A stretch of DNA of 64,000 nt from Terriglobia bacterium (GTDB taxonomy: Bacteria; Acidobacteriota; Terriglobia; Acidiferrales; UBA7541): NCBI GenBank assembly GCA_020073705.1, contig JAIQES010000003.1, forward strand, positions 1 to 64,000, read 5' to 3'. Each line of letters begins with the position of its first letter. Positions within the stretch are counted from its first letter, which is position 1. This document shows, in pieces, positions 8,490-17,505 of this stretch. The notes below the pieces were generated by a model that saw only the letters and a program-made list of their open reading frames with translations, was not told where the DNA came from and ran no database searches. The translations under genes and the position numbers were made by a program.

Positions 8490-9572
8490 TTAGTCCGGCA
8501 GAAGAAATAACCGATCTGGAGCGAATTCCACCTGCCAGGGTTGCGGCAGCGTGTGGAAGGCTTCCCATTCCTGCTTGAAAATTTCCGCTTGAACGTGAAA
8601 ATCAGCGGGACTTGCAGGCGGGCCGCCGATTCGAAGATCCAGCGTGACGCGGAAGGGCGTCTCGGTCATCGCGGCAAGCCAGCAGGGGAACACGTTCTCG
8701 CGGCCTTCCGCTGCGGTCCCGTCCGCTGCGCGAACATGAATGTGGTGCGCGCGAATCGCGATGTGCTCGGGTGGCGCGGCGAGCGCTTGCGTCACGCGGA
8801 GCGTAACGCCCCAATCATGCGCTTGAACAAGTCCGCCAGTGGCGCGGCGCGCGCGCGAAAAATTCTTGCATCCGGTCAGCCGCGCGACTTCAAGTGTCGG
8901 TGGGTGGCGGAAGATTTCTTCCTTGGGACCTCGCGCCGCCACGCCTCCCCGCGCCAGCACCACGATCTCCCCGCAAACGCGGTAGGCCTCCTCGAGATTA
9001 TGGCTGACAAAAAGCGTCGATCCTCGATAGCTGCCCAGTGTTTCACGGAGCTGGCGTTCGAGTGCGTTGCGCAGGTGCGTGTCGAGCGCGGAGAAAGGCT
9101 CATCGAGCAGCAAACCTGCCGGCTCAACCGCCAGGGCCCGCGCCAACGCCACCCGCTGTTGTTCGCCGCCCGAAAGCGAGCGGGGATATCGGCTCGCGAG
9201 ACCGTCCAGGTGCGCAGCGGCGAGCTGCTGCTGGACGCGGCGAGCGCGCTCACGCTCCGGCAGGCGGCGCAACCCAAACGCAATATTTCCCGCGACGGTC
9301 AGGTGTGGAAACAGCGCGTAGTGCTGGAACAGCAAACCGATGTGGCGCGCGCGCGCAGGCACGTCGATTCTGCGCGCGGAATCGAACAGCACGCGTTCGT
9401 GGAGCACGATGCGCCCGCGATCTGGCGTTTCAAGCCCGGCGATCGCGCGCAGCGTCATGCTTTTGCCCGAGCCGGAAGGACCGAGCAGGCCCAGCGGCAT
9501 ACCATCTGCCGTGAATTCAACGGCGAGCCGGAAACCGGACAGTTGTTTTTCGATCGTAACTTCGAGCGACAT
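8490..9572 (-). CDS. modC: Molybdate ABC transporter ATP-binding protein ModC
   Basis: This 360-residue ABC ATPase has Walker A GPSGSGKS, the signature LSGGEQQRVALARAL, Walker B LLLDEPFSALD and the switch histidine in LFVSHN. The C-terminal 130 residues fit a regulatory TOBE/Mop-type molybdate-binding domain. The protein energises molybdate import at the cytoplasmic face of the ModB channel. It is the last gene of the regulator-modA-modB-modC unit; only about 24 bases separate it from modB. Identity as ModC rather than another sugar or sulfate ATPase rests on the neighbouring modA and modB and on the TOBE tail. Confidence 0.88.
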   Translation of the reverse strand: MSLEVTIEKQLSGFRLAVEFTADGMPLGLLGPSGSGKSMTLRAIAGLETPDRGRIVLHERVLFDSARRIDVPARARHIGLLFQHYALFPHLTVAGNIAFGLRRLPERERARRVQQQLAAAHLDGLASRYPRSLSGGEQQRVALARALAVEPAGLLLDEPFSALDTHLRNALERQLRETLGSYRGSTLFVSHNLEEAYRVCGEIVVLARGGVAARGPKEEIFRHPPTLEVARLTGCKNFSRARRATGGLVQAHDWGVTLRVTQALAAPPEHIAIRAHHIHVRAADGTAAEGRENVFPCWLAAMTETPFRVTLDLRIGGPPASPADFHVQAEIFKQEWEAFHTLPQPWQVEFAPDRLFLLPD

Positions 9573-9596
9573 GATTTCTTTCCGGTCTGCTCCCTG

Positions 9597-10271
9597 CTAC
9601 CGCCTCCGCCAGAGGCTCAACGCTGTGCGATTCGTCCCGTAAATAACGGATAGAACCAGGAAAGAGAACACCAGCAATGCCAGCGCGGTCCGATTCGCCA
9701 CGTCGTAATTGGCGGCCTGAACCTGGTCGTAGATGTCAATGGAAACCGTCCGCGTCACGCCGGGAATGTTTCCGCCGACCATCAGCACGACGCCGAACTC
9801 GCCGATTGTGTGCGCGAAGCTGAGCACCGTGCCGGTGATCGCGCCGGCCGCGGAGAGCGGCAGGATCACTCGAAAAAATGTCCCCAGCCGCGAAGTCCCC
9901 AGCATCCACGAAGCCTCAATCAACCTTCGGTCGACACTTTCAAATCCAGCCGAAAATGGCTGCACCGCGAACGGCAAACTATAGAGCACGGAGGCGACCA
10001 GCAAGCCCCCGAACGTGAAAGGCAGCGTGTGGCCGAACCATGACTGCCACAGCTTCCCGGGAAGGTTTTGCGGACCAAGGCCCACGAGAATGTAGTAGCC
10101 GAGCACCGTGGGAGGCAAAACTATCGGCAGCGCGACGATCGCCTCGACCAGAAATTTCCACCGCCACCGCGAAAACGTAATCCAGTACGCGATGGGCATA
10201 CCGGCGATGAGGAGAATTCCCGCAACGCATGTCGCCAGCCTCAACGAAAGCGCAATCGCCTGCCAATTCAA
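9597..10271 (-). CDS. modB: Molybdate ABC transporter permease ModB
   Basis: The 224-residue inner-membrane protein has five or six hydrophobic helices and the EAA-type cytoplasmic loop (EASWMLGTSRLGTFFRVILP) that docks with the ATPase. LPIVLPPTVLGYYILVGLG is characteristic of ModB/CysT-type permeases. The start is TTG, overlapping the modA stop as TTGA, which indicates translational coupling. It forms the molybdate channel together with ModA and ModC. Confidence 0.9.
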   Translation of the reverse strand: MNWQAIALSLRLATCVAGILLIAGMPIAYWITFSRWRWKFLVEAIVALPIVLPPTVLGYYILVGLGPQNLPGKLWQSWFGHTLPFTFGGLLVASVLYSLPFAVQPFSAGFESVDRRLIEASWMLGTSRLGTFFRVILPLSAAGAITGTVLSFAHTIGEFGVVLMVGGNIPGVTRTVSIDIYDQVQAANYDVANRTALALLVFSFLVLSVIYGTNRTALSLWRRR

Positions 10272-11152
10272 GGCTTCACCTTGCCAGGCAGCACGAATCC
10301 ATATCGTTCCAGCAACGCAGCCATTGCGGGAGTTTTTACGTATTCGAGGAACGCACGCGCGCCTTGTGGATTTTGGGATGCGCGGATCAGCACGACACCC
10401 TGCTGGATGGGTGTGTACAAATCTTCCGGAATGCGCCAGAAGCGGCCTTTTTCCTTCAGCTCCGGCGATAGGGCCAGGGAAAGCGCAAGGATTCCGGCGT
10501 CCGCGTTCCCGGACTCGACAAACTCCGCCGCCTGCGAAATATTCTCGCCGAGCACGAGGCGGGCCTTGATCGCGTCATAGACTCCCGCTTTCTGCAATGC
10601 CTGCTCGGCGGCACGCCCATAGGGCGCGTGCTGGGGATTCGCGATAGCTACTTTATGGACGGAAGAATCGCGCAAAACCGCAACCCCCCTGCCGATATCC
10701 AGGCGGGAGTCATTCCGTACCCAAAGCACAATCTTTCCGACGGCGTAGAGATATGTGCTTCCTGTCACGGCCAGGCCCTCAGTTTCGAGCTTCCTTGGAT
10801 ATTCGATGTCCGCAGAAAAAAATACGTCAAAGGGTGCGCCATTTTCGATCTGCGAAAGAAAATTCCCGGAGGACCCCGTGCTCACCCGAAGGATGCAGCC
10901 GGTCGCTTTCTCGAAATTCGCGACGATTTCATTCATCGCATACATCAGGTCCGCAGCAGCTGCGATCGTGACGACGCCGCATGGCTTCTGTGCCGCTTCT
11001 GACGCAAGGTTGTGATACGCCATCGTACCTGCAGGGGCGGCAAGAAGCACCGCCAGCGCAAGCGCGATACCTGTGGCCACGAGCGCGGGTCTGAAGAGCG
11101 ATACAGCCAACGTCTTGTGAATAGGTTCCACGTTCCCGCCGCCCGAGTTCAA
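10268..11152 (-). CDS. modA: Molybdate-binding periplasmic protein ModA
   Basis: The protein has an N-terminal hydrophobic export segment, then a periplasmic binding protein with the ModA motifs AAADLMYAMNEI, STGSSGNFLSQIENGAPFDV and FFSADIEYP; the serine-rich loop binds the oxyanion. It delivers molybdate (or tungstate) to ModBC. The TTG start at 11152 overlaps the regulator stop (TTGA), the same coupling used between modA and modB. A GTG at 11131, behind a GGGCGGCGGGA stretch, is an alternative. The N-terminal region before the signal core is longer than usual, which favours the GTG slightly. Confidence 0.88.
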   Translation of the reverse strand: MNSGGGNVEPIHKTLAVSLFRPALVATGIALALAVLLAAPAGTMAYHNLASEAAQKPCGVVTIAAAADLMYAMNEIVANFEKATGCILRVSTGSSGNFLSQIENGAPFDVFFSADIEYPRKLETEGLAVTGSTYLYAVGKIVLWVRNDSRLDIGRGVAVLRDSSVHKVAIANPQHAPYGRAAEQALQKAGVYDAIKARLVLGENISQAAEFVESGNADAGILALSLALSPELKEKGRFWRIPEDLYTPIQQGVVLIRASQNPQGARAFLEYVKTPAMAALLERYGFVLPGKVKP

Positions 11153-11559
11153 ACGCGTACAATCATGACTTCGGTGGACTTGATGAGGGCCGCTGCGGTC
11201 TGGCCCTTTTCCAGGCGCATTTCGCGCGCGGCATCGGCCGTAATGATCGAGGAAATGCGCTGTCCCCCGATCGAAAGTTTCACCTGGGCCAGCAATCCGC
11301 TGTAGCGCACCTCGACGATCCGGCCGACCAGTTGATTTCGTCCGCTGATGCGTCGAAAGCCGCGGCGCCCGGCCAGCACGTCTTTTTCCTCTGTGCGCGG
11401 TAGAAACCGCTCGATTTCCGACGCGGGAATGCGGTGGTGGCCTCCGGCCGTTTGGATACTGCGCAGCTTACGCTTGTAGATCCACTGCTTGAGCGTGGGA
11501 TAGCTGATCCCCAGAGCCCGCGCGGCATCACGGGGATTGAGCAGTTCGTCGGTGCGCAT
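11149..11559 (-). CDS. HTH (MerR/excisionase-like) plus Mop-domain molybdate regulator
   Basis: The N-terminal 55 residues form a helix-turn-helix of the MerR/excisionase type (LLNPRDAARALGISYPTLKQ, then GGHHRIP and a glutamate-led helix). The C-terminal 65 residues fit a single Mop/TOBE domain (NQLVGRIVEVRYSGLLAQVK, then KSTEVMIVRV) that binds molybdate. It is therefore a one-component molybdate sensor that plays the part of ModE but with a different DNA-binding domain. I place the start at ATG 11559, five bases after GGAGG; the ORF-track ATG at 11580 lies inside the upstream dyad and has no SD. It heads the modABC operon and probably autoregulates through the two dyads upstream. Confidence 0.78.
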   Translation of the reverse strand: MRTDELLNPRDAARALGISYPTLKQWIYKRKLRSIQTAGGHHRIPASEIERFLPRTEEKDVLAGRRGFRRISGRNQLVGRIVEVRYSGLLAQVKLSIGGQRISSIITADAAREMRLEKGQTAAALIKSTEVMIVRV

Positions 11560-11572
11560 GGGGACCTCCACA

Positions 11573-11603
11573 AAATCCATTTATATGCGATTAAAATGGA
11601 TTT
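11573..11603 (-). promoter_or_regulatory. Perfect dyad upstream of the molybdate regulator (putative operator)
   Basis: Arms AAATCCATTT (11573-11582) and AAATGGATTT (11594-11603) are perfect inverted copies separated by eleven bases. The centre-to-centre distance of about two helical turns suits a dimeric regulator. It overlaps the sequence just before the regulator ATG and is the natural candidate for autoregulation of the mod operon. Confidence 0.6.
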
Positions 11604-11612
11604 GTCAATGCG

Positions 11613-11629
11613 GATTAATACGATTAATC
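11613..11629 (-). promoter_or_regulatory. Second dyad, GATTAAT-ACG-ATTAATC
   Basis: GATTAAT (11613-11619) and ATTAATC (11623-11629) form a perfect palindrome with a three-base centre, ten bases upstream of the first dyad. The sequence differs from the first dyad, so it may be a site for another regulator, or the AT-rich core may be part of the promoter. Confidence 0.5.
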
Positions 11630-11690
11630 TTGTGGGCGGTTATGCGGGTCTCTATCCCTGGAGGAAATGTCTCCTGATCAGGTCTTCGCT

Positions 11691-13556
11691 CTAGTCTTCT
11701 GGCGCAAACGCCAAAAGTACGTTCCCAGGCATGCCGCCATTTCGAGGGTAGCCGGAATTTACGAAGATCATGCCGCCAACGATTACCGGTCCAGCTCCGT
11801 CGAGCGAACCTCCCTTGGCTTGAACGCCATTTACGGTGGCGTACTCCTTGGCAGTATCGAAGTCCCAAACAACTTGACCGTCTTCCGTGGCAAACGCACG
11901 CATATGTCCATCGAGCGAACCAGAGAACACGACGCCGGGGATCAAGCTGAGCGCGGCCGACTGGCCCGGGCTGCAACCGGGTCGCGGCGGATCACACGGA
12001 TGACTCGGCGCGAACCAGGCTTTTTCGCCGTCTTCGAGGTGCAACGCCGTGAGGCCGCCACCCTGCGCCGGATCGAAGGTAGCTCCACCAACGGGCCCAG
12101 CAGTATTCATTACCCCAGACACGTCAGAGACGGCCGCGTAAACTTTTTGCTCGTCGCTGGCCATGCCCCACTGAACGCCTCCGTTCAAACCGCCTTTCCC
12201 CACGCGAGTTTGCCAAAGGATTTTGCCTTTTTTGTCTGGGTCGAGAGCATACACAACACCAGATTTCTGCCCGGCAACAAGGATTTCCCGGCCGCTCGGG
12301 GAGTGGACCAATAGAGCCGATGATCCAAAATCGTAATCCGGCCCATTTTCTGGCGGGCAATTGGCACCTTTGCTGCGGCAGGCGGACGTATACGCGTCGT
12401 TTGCCGTCACCTGCTGCGACCAGACGATTCGTCCCGTCTTCATATCGAGTGCCATGACGGCATCACTCGTCGTGGTTGCGGGCGAGGAATAATTGTCCCC
12501 TGTCGTCACATACAGGAGTCCGCGTTTCGCATCGATCGTCGGAGCGGACCATACGGGAGCGCCGGAAGGTCCCCACTGAAGGGCTCCCGCGCTATTCGAC
12601 CCAGTTTTCTTGGGTGGATCTACCATGTAAGACTTCCAAACAACGGAGCCGTCGCTGACGCGAAGTGCAGTTAAGCTGCCTCGAAAGGTACAGCAAGGGT
12701 ACTGGGGATCAACCGAGCGAGACTCTTCCCAAGAGGCGGCCGGAACGAATACGACCCCATTCTGGGCCACAGGGGAACCAGTCAGCCGGGCAGCTTCGTG
12801 TTCTTCCACTCTGCGTTTCCAAAGCTGTTTTCCCGTTTTTGCGTCGAGTGAGTAGACCCACCCAGTTAGGTCGCCGAACACCAGCGAGTAAAGAGAACCA
12901 TTTCGAACGGGCAGGAGAGCGGCACGTACCGGTCCGTTCGCCTGAAACATCCAATGCAGGCAACCCGTCTTGGCGTCCAAGGCCTGAACCGCGCCCCCTG
13001 CGCTGCCTACGAAGAGCGTTCCGTTCACAACAGTTGGTGCGGCGAAGGCGGTGACGTCGCCCGGGAAACCAAGCGCCCATTTCAACTTGAGGTGCCGGAC
13101 CTGTCCCATGGTGAGCCCAGCCTGCTCGGCCGGCTGGTACCGCGTGTTCAATGATGAAGGGCTCCAGCCACTCCAACTTTCCGTCGCTGGACCTGACATT
13201 GGACGAATGCCTGCTGAACAGAAAGTGCTGGCGGGAGGCGGGGCATCTCCACCTTTAGTCCCTAGAAAGCTGGCCACAGCCTCACGCTCGTCGCGTTTCA
13301 TCGGATAGGCCACGCCCATCATCAACCCGAAGTCCAAGGTCCTCAGGATGCGCGCCGCTGACATTTTCTGCAGCATATCTCGTGACAGAGCCTGGGAACT
13401 CGTTTGGTCATGGCACGTCGCGCAACGCTTCTGATAAACCTCCGCTCCGGAGACCGGGGCAGCGTTCTGGGCTGAGGCCGCCGGGATCGCGCAAATGAAC
13501 AAGACGTAGACCGCTATCCGGGACAACAGGCTGGCGGAAGTCCATGCGTGTCTCAT
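11691..13556 (-). CDS. Exported cytochrome c / PQQ-type beta-propeller dehydrogenase
   Basis: The 621-residue protein has a signal peptide (ending AASAQ) and a cytochrome c domain with a CATCH haem-binding motif at residues 45-49. The rest is a PQQ-binding-like propeller with repeated blades such as LKLKWALGFPGD, GTLFVGSAGGAVQALDAKTG and GRIVWSQQV. The order cytochrome-then-propeller matches quinohaemoprotein, polyvinyl-alcohol-dehydrogenase-like enzymes, which oxidise alcohols in the periplasm and pass electrons to the haem. The substrate cannot be deduced. The gene stands alone between the mod operon and lipA. Confidence 0.8.
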   Translation of the reverse strand: MRHAWTSASLLSRIAVYVLFICAIPAASAQNAAPVSGAEVYQKRCATCHDQTSSQALSRDMLQKMSAARILRTLDFGLMMGVAYPMKRDEREAVASFLGTKGGDAPPPASTFCSAGIRPMSGPATESWSGWSPSSLNTRYQPAEQAGLTMGQVRHLKLKWALGFPGDVTAFAAPTVVNGTLFVGSAGGAVQALDAKTGCLHWMFQANGPVRAALLPVRNGSLYSLVFGDLTGWVYSLDAKTGKQLWKRRVEEHEAARLTGSPVAQNGVVFVPAASWEESRSVDPQYPCCTFRGSLTALRVSDGSVVWKSYMVDPPKKTGSNSAGALQWGPSGAPVWSAPTIDAKRGLLYVTTGDNYSSPATTTSDAVMALDMKTGRIVWSQQVTANDAYTSACRSKGANCPPENGPDYDFGSSALLVHSPSGREILVAGQKSGVVYALDPDKKGKILWQTRVGKGGLNGGVQWGMASDEQKVYAAVSDVSGVMNTAGPVGGATFDPAQGGGLTALHLEDGEKAWFAPSHPCDPPRPGCSPGQSAALSLIPGVVFSGSLDGHMRAFATEDGQVVWDFDTAKEYATVNGVQAKGGSLDGAGPVIVGGMIFVNSGYPRNGGMPGNVLLAFAPED

Positions 13557-13642
13557 CTAATTTATTCCCTCGCGGTTTCTAATCGTGTGAATTCTTACGC
13601 TCCCATTGCCGGTCGCGACGGCCGAACTACGCACCATTTGTA

Positions 13643-14575
13643 TTAAACGTGAGTGGCGGCTTCCTGCTCAAATGCATGGTACGAGGAACGCACCAGCGGG
13701 CCCGATTCGATGTGGGCAAAACCCATCTGCCCGCCGAGCCGCTTGTATTCGGCAAATTCGTCGGGATGGACAAATCGCACCACGGGCAAATGCTCACGCG
13801 TGGGCTGCAGATACTGTCCTAGCGTAAGGATGTTGGTGCCCTGCGCGGCGAGATCCTGCATTGCTCCGAGCACTTCCTCGCGCGTTTCGCCCAGACCCAG
13901 CATCAATCCCGTCTTCGTGGCCATGCGCGGCGCTAGGAATTTCGCGCGGCGCAGAAGTTCGAGCGAGCGCTCGTAAATTGCGCCCTTGCGCACCACGCGA
14001 TAAAGCCGCGGAACGGTTTCCGTGTTGTGGCTGAGCACGTCCGGCCGTGCGCCAATCACCGTCTCGAGGGCCTGCCAGTCTCCGCGAAAATCAGGGATCA
14101 GCACTTCGATCTTACAGTCCGGGACCCGTCCGCGAATTTCGGCAATCGTGCGCGCGAAAATCGCCGCGCCACCATCGGGTTGATCGTCGCGGTTGACGGA
14201 AGTGACCACCGCGTAGCGCAGGCCCATGCGCTCAACCGCCTCGGCCACGCGCTCCGGCTCTTGCTCATCGGGAGGCGCGGCCGGCTTGCCCGAAGGCACC
14301 GCGCAGAAACCGCACGCGCGCGTGCAGATATTGCCCAGAATCATGAACGTCGCCGTGCGATGTTCCCAGCATTCACCCATGTTGGGACAGCGCGCGCTTT
14401 CGCACACGGTATTAAGACCCAGCGTGCGCATGATGCGCTTCACATCCTGGTAGTCGGGCCCGTTGAAGAATTTGACGCGCAGCCATTCCGGCCGACGATG
14501 TCCGGTTGGATCGGGTGAAACTTCAGAAGCAGGAACTGGCGCGGGACTCGAAAAAATATGGAATGGTGAGGCCAT
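13643..14575 (-). CDS. lipA: Lipoyl synthase LipA
   Basis: The 310-residue radical SAM enzyme has both iron-sulfur motifs: the auxiliary cluster CESARCPNMGEC (Cys58, 63, 69) and the SAM-cluster motif CTRACGFC (Cys84, 88, 91), plus the C-terminal VRSSYHA serine ligand. It inserts two sulfur atoms into octanoyl groups bound to E2 subunits or GcvH to make lipoate. Length and motif order are normal. No lipB is next to it; the divergent neighbour is lpxC, with 256 bases between the two starts. Confidence 0.95.
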   Translation of the reverse strand: MASPFHIFSSPAPVPASEVSPDPTGHRRPEWLRVKFFNGPDYQDVKRIMRTLGLNTVCESARCPNMGECWEHRTATFMILGNICTRACGFCAVPSGKPAAPPDEQEPERVAEAVERMGLRYAVVTSVNRDDQPDGGAAIFARTIAEIRGRVPDCKIEVLIPDFRGDWQALETVIGARPDVLSHNTETVPRLYRVVRKGAIYERSLELLRRAKFLAPRMATKTGLMLGLGETREEVLGAMQDLAAQGTNILTLGQYLQPTREHLPVVRFVHPDEFAEYKRLGGQMGFAHIESGPLVRSSYHAFEQEAATHV

Positions 14576-14814
14576 TGGTCACAATCTCAGTCTGCCATTC
14601 TAAGCGCACAGACGAAGGGACACAAGCGCCGCCTAGCGATGGGCTTATGTGGACTTCTTGGGTCAGAGCATTCTACTTTCGAAGTAAGCGACTGATGCAA
14701 TTCCACCACGCCAAATACTCTGTTTTGTGTCTTTTTCGCCACATGAATCTTACGAATTGGTCACAACTAATTGATTTTATTGAGGTAATCAAAGTACACG
14801 GAGGCCCGTCAAAT

Positions 14815-14822
14815 GCTAGAAT
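14815..14822 (+). promoter_or_regulatory. Extended -10 immediately upstream of lpxC
   Basis: TGCTAGAAT (extended -10; TAGAAT at 14817-14822) lies ten bases before the lpxC ATG. Transcription would start at about 14828-14830, leaving almost no leader. No SD is found at normal spacing before the ATG. Confidence 0.45.
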
Positions 14823-14831
14823 ATTACGCTC

Positions 14832-15731
14832 ATGACGTACGAGACCACGATCAAGAGGTCTGTCGCCACCAAAGGAGTGGGGCTGCACACGGCCGTGAAA
14901 TCTCATCTGCGGCTGGTGCCTGCGCCAGCCAATACGGGAATCGTCTTTCGGCGCGTGGATCTGGATAATTTTGAGATCGAAGCGCACGTACGCAATGTCG
15001 CCCGGGTCAGCTACGCGACCAGCTTGATGAAAAAAGGCGTGCTGCTCTCCACCACCGAGCACGTGCTCGCGGCTCTGTATTCCTGCGGCGTGGACAATGT
15101 GTACATCGAGCTGGATGCGCTCGAATTGCCGATTCTGGATGGCTCGTCTCAACCGTTCATCGCGATGCTCGAGCAAGCCGGGATTCGCCGCTTGCGAAAG
15201 CGGCGGCGCTACCTGAAGGTCGTGAAACCTCTGGAATTTTCCGAAGGCAGCCGGCGCATCGGGATTTATCCCGCCGATGATTTCCAGGTTCGATGTTTTG
15301 TGGATTATGCGCACCCGGCCGTGGGGTCACAGGAAGTCAAGATAAGCGTGGGGCGCGAATCATTCAGCCGGATGCTGGCGCCTGCGCGGACGTTCGGCTT
15401 CGTGCAGGACTTCGATGGTATGAGGCGGATGGGCCTGATCCGTGGCGGCTCGCTCGACAACGCCATCGTCCTCAACGAAAGTGGCGTGATGAATGGTCCG
15501 CTGCGCTTCCCGGACGAATTCGGACGGCATAAGGCGCTTGATCTAATCGGGGACTTGGCGCTGGTGGGACGCCCGCTTCTGGCGCGCGTCGAAGCCCACA
15601 AGGCCGGGCACGCGCTGCACACGCAACTGGTCACGCGCCTTCTGGCCGATTCCTCGCTTTGGACCGAGACATTCGAAGAAGCTCCCTCCGAGCGTCGCCA
15701 ACTCCGCGCGGAGGCTGTAGTTTCCGCTTGA
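14832..15731 (+). CDS. lpxC: UDP-3-O-acyl-N-acetylglucosamine deacetylase LpxC
   Basis: LpxC removes the acetyl group from UDP-3-O-acyl-GlcNAc, the committed step of lipid A synthesis, in the cytoplasm. The 299 residues contain the zinc and catalytic elements TTEHVLAAL (Glu77, His78), RHKALDLIGDLAL (His and Asp) and HKAGHALH (catalytic His). KGVGLHTA near the N-terminus is typical. Its presence shows that the cell makes lipid A. The ATG has no SD, and a -10-like TGCTAGAAT lies ten bases upstream, so the message may be leaderless. glmU follows 113 bases downstream on the same strand. Confidence 0.96.
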   Translation: MTYETTIKRSVATKGVGLHTAVKSHLRLVPAPANTGIVFRRVDLDNFEIEAHVRNVARVSYATSLMKKGVLLSTTEHVLAALYSCGVDNVYIELDALELPILDGSSQPFIAMLEQAGIRRLRKRRRYLKVVKPLEFSEGSRRIGIYPADDFQVRCFVDYAHPAVGSQEVKISVGRESFSRMLAPARTFGFVQDFDGMRRMGLIRGGSLDNAIVLNESGVMNGPLRFPDEFGRHKALDLIGDLALVGRPLLARVEAHKAGHALHTQLVTRLLADSSLWTETFEEAPSERRQLRAEAVVSA

Positions 15732-15844
15732 AATTAGCGGCGCGGCTGCGCCAGCCCCTTGTGTTCCTTCCATAAGTATTCGATTCGCACCGCTCCGGGC
15801 GGCGCTTGATTGTCAAATGGGCGTGAACCGCTGACAATACTGGT

Positions 15845-17338
15845 ATGGCAACCACCGATTTTGTAATCGTCATATTGGCCGCAGGCAAGGGCATGCGGCT
15901 CAAGTCCGCGCTGGCGAAAGTGCTGCACCGCGCCGGGGGGCGCTCGCTGGTCGAGCACGTGGTGCGCGCGTGCCTGCCGCTCAAAGCGCGGGAGATTGTC
16001 GCGGTTGTGGGCCATCAGGCCGAGGACGTAACCGCCGCGGTTGCGCCCCTCGGCGTGCGAACTGCGTTGCAGCAACCGCAGCGCGGGACGGGCCACGCGA
16101 TGCTCGTGGCACGGCGCGCGATCCCTTCCCGCGCGAAGTTTGCGATCCTGCTGCCGGGCGATGCGCCGTTGATCCGCGCGGAAACTCTCGCGGCCCTGGC
16201 GCGCGCGCACCGCGAAACCGGCGCCGCCGCAACGATTCTTTCAGCCGAAATCGAGAATCCCGCGGGCTACGGGCGCATCGTGCGGCGCGACGACGGTTCC
16301 GTGGCCGCCATTGTCGAGAACTCGGCGCTTTCTGACGATCAGCGCGCGATCCGCGAGATTAATTCCAGCATCTACTGCTTCACGCTTGCAAAATTGTGGC
16401 CGTGTCTCGAATCGCTGCGGCCGCGGAACGTGCACAAGGAACTTTATCTGACCGACGCCATCGCCACATTGCGGCAGAAGGGCGAGAACGTGCAGGCCGT
16501 TCTCGCTGGCGACCCGGACGAAGTTCTCGGGTGCAACACGCGCGCCGATCTGGCCGCGGTGGATGCCGTGTTCCGCCGGCGCAAGCGCGCCGCCATAATG
16601 GACGCGGGCGTGACGGTGGAGATGCCGGAAAGCGTGTTGATCGATCCCGAAGTCACCGTCGGCGCGGACACCCGCATCGAGCCATGCGTGCAACTGCTTG
16701 GCAAGACACGCGTCGGCGCAGGCTGCACGATTGGCACCGGCAGCGTGCTCGCCGACACCGTGCTCGAAGACAACGTGCTCGTCAAGCCGTACTCGATGGT
16801 GACCTCGAGCCACTTGTCCCGCGGCGCACAGGTCGGTCCGTTCGCGCGACTTCGCCCTGGCGCGCGCCTGGAAGAAAACGCTCGCGTGGGAAATTTCGTT
16901 GAAATGAAGAAGAGTGTGCTGGGCGAAGGCGCCAAGGCCATGCACCTCACCTATCTCGGCGACGCGCGCATCGGCAGCGGCACCAACATCGGCGCGGGCA
17001 CCATCACCTGCAACTACGACGGCGTGCATAAGTATCCCACGACCATCGGCAAGCGGGTCTTCATCGGCAGCGATACGGCGCTGGTCGCGCCGGTGCGCGT
17101 GGGCGATGGCGCCTATATTGGCGCAGGCTCGGTCATTACCAAGAACGTGCCCGCCGACGCGTTGGGTGTCGCCCGCGGACATCAGGTGAACAAGCTCGGC
17201 TGGGCCGCGGCTCGCCGACGCGAAATGGCCGCAGCGGCAAAACCCGCGAAATCGCGACCGCGCAAGAAATCAAAGCGCCGGGCAACAGTTCGAGTGGCAC
17301 ACCGCGGCAAGCCCCGCAAGCCTTCGCACCGCAGGTAG
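15845..17338 (+). CDS. glmU: Bifunctional UDP-GlcNAc pyrophosphorylase / GlcN-1-P acetyltransferase GlmU
   Basis: The N-terminal half is a nucleotidyltransferase with LAAGKGMRLKSALAKVL and the QRGTGHA motif. The C-terminal half is a left-handed beta-helix acetyltransferase with RLRPGARL, GNFVEMKKS and GTITCNYDG. It makes UDP-GlcNAc, the precursor of both peptidoglycan and lipid A, which fits its place behind lpxC. At 497 residues it is about 40 longer than usual; the extra is a lysine/arginine-rich C-terminal tail (SRPRKKSKRRATVRVAHRGK) that is not part of the enzyme fold and might bind nucleic acid or membrane. Confidence 0.96.
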   Translation: MATTDFVIVILAAGKGMRLKSALAKVLHRAGGRSLVEHVVRACLPLKAREIVAVVGHQAEDVTAAVAPLGVRTALQQPQRGTGHAMLVARRAIPSRAKFAILLPGDAPLIRAETLAALARAHRETGAAATILSAEIENPAGYGRIVRRDDGSVAAIVENSALSDDQRAIREINSSIYCFTLAKLWPCLESLRPRNVHKELYLTDAIATLRQKGENVQAVLAGDPDEVLGCNTRADLAAVDAVFRRRKRAAIMDAGVTVEMPESVLIDPEVTVGADTRIEPCVQLLGKTRVGAGCTIGTGSVLADTVLEDNVLVKPYSMVTSSHLSRGAQVGPFARLRPGARLEENARVGNFVEMKKSVLGEGAKAMHLTYLGDARIGSGTNIGAGTITCNYDGVHKYPTTIGKRVFIGSDTALVAPVRVGDGAYIGAGSVITKNVPADALGVARGHQVNKLGWAAARRREMAAAAKPAKSRPRKKSKRRATVRVAHRGKPRKPSHRR

Positions 17339-17505
17339 TCTTTCCATTTAGCATGCAGGTGGTGGGGAAGTTTCCGAGAATCCGACGCCCAGGGCCACAT
17401 TTCGAAGACCCGATTTCTCGGGACTCGGCCCAAGTCTTGGGTATAAGCTTATGTTCGCTGGGCTTGCTGACACGAGCCAGCCACACTGTCCTGGAGAGGA
17501 TGATA

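Noticed and set aside
14813-14965. Short ORF starting ATGCTAGAA ahead of and overlapping lpxC
   Set aside because: Has a GGAGG upstream, but is short, overlaps lpxC out of frame, and the same bases fit a -10 element better.
16241-17182. 313-aa ORF antisense to glmU
   Set aside because: Shadow frame of a certain gene with low-complexity His/Ala composition.
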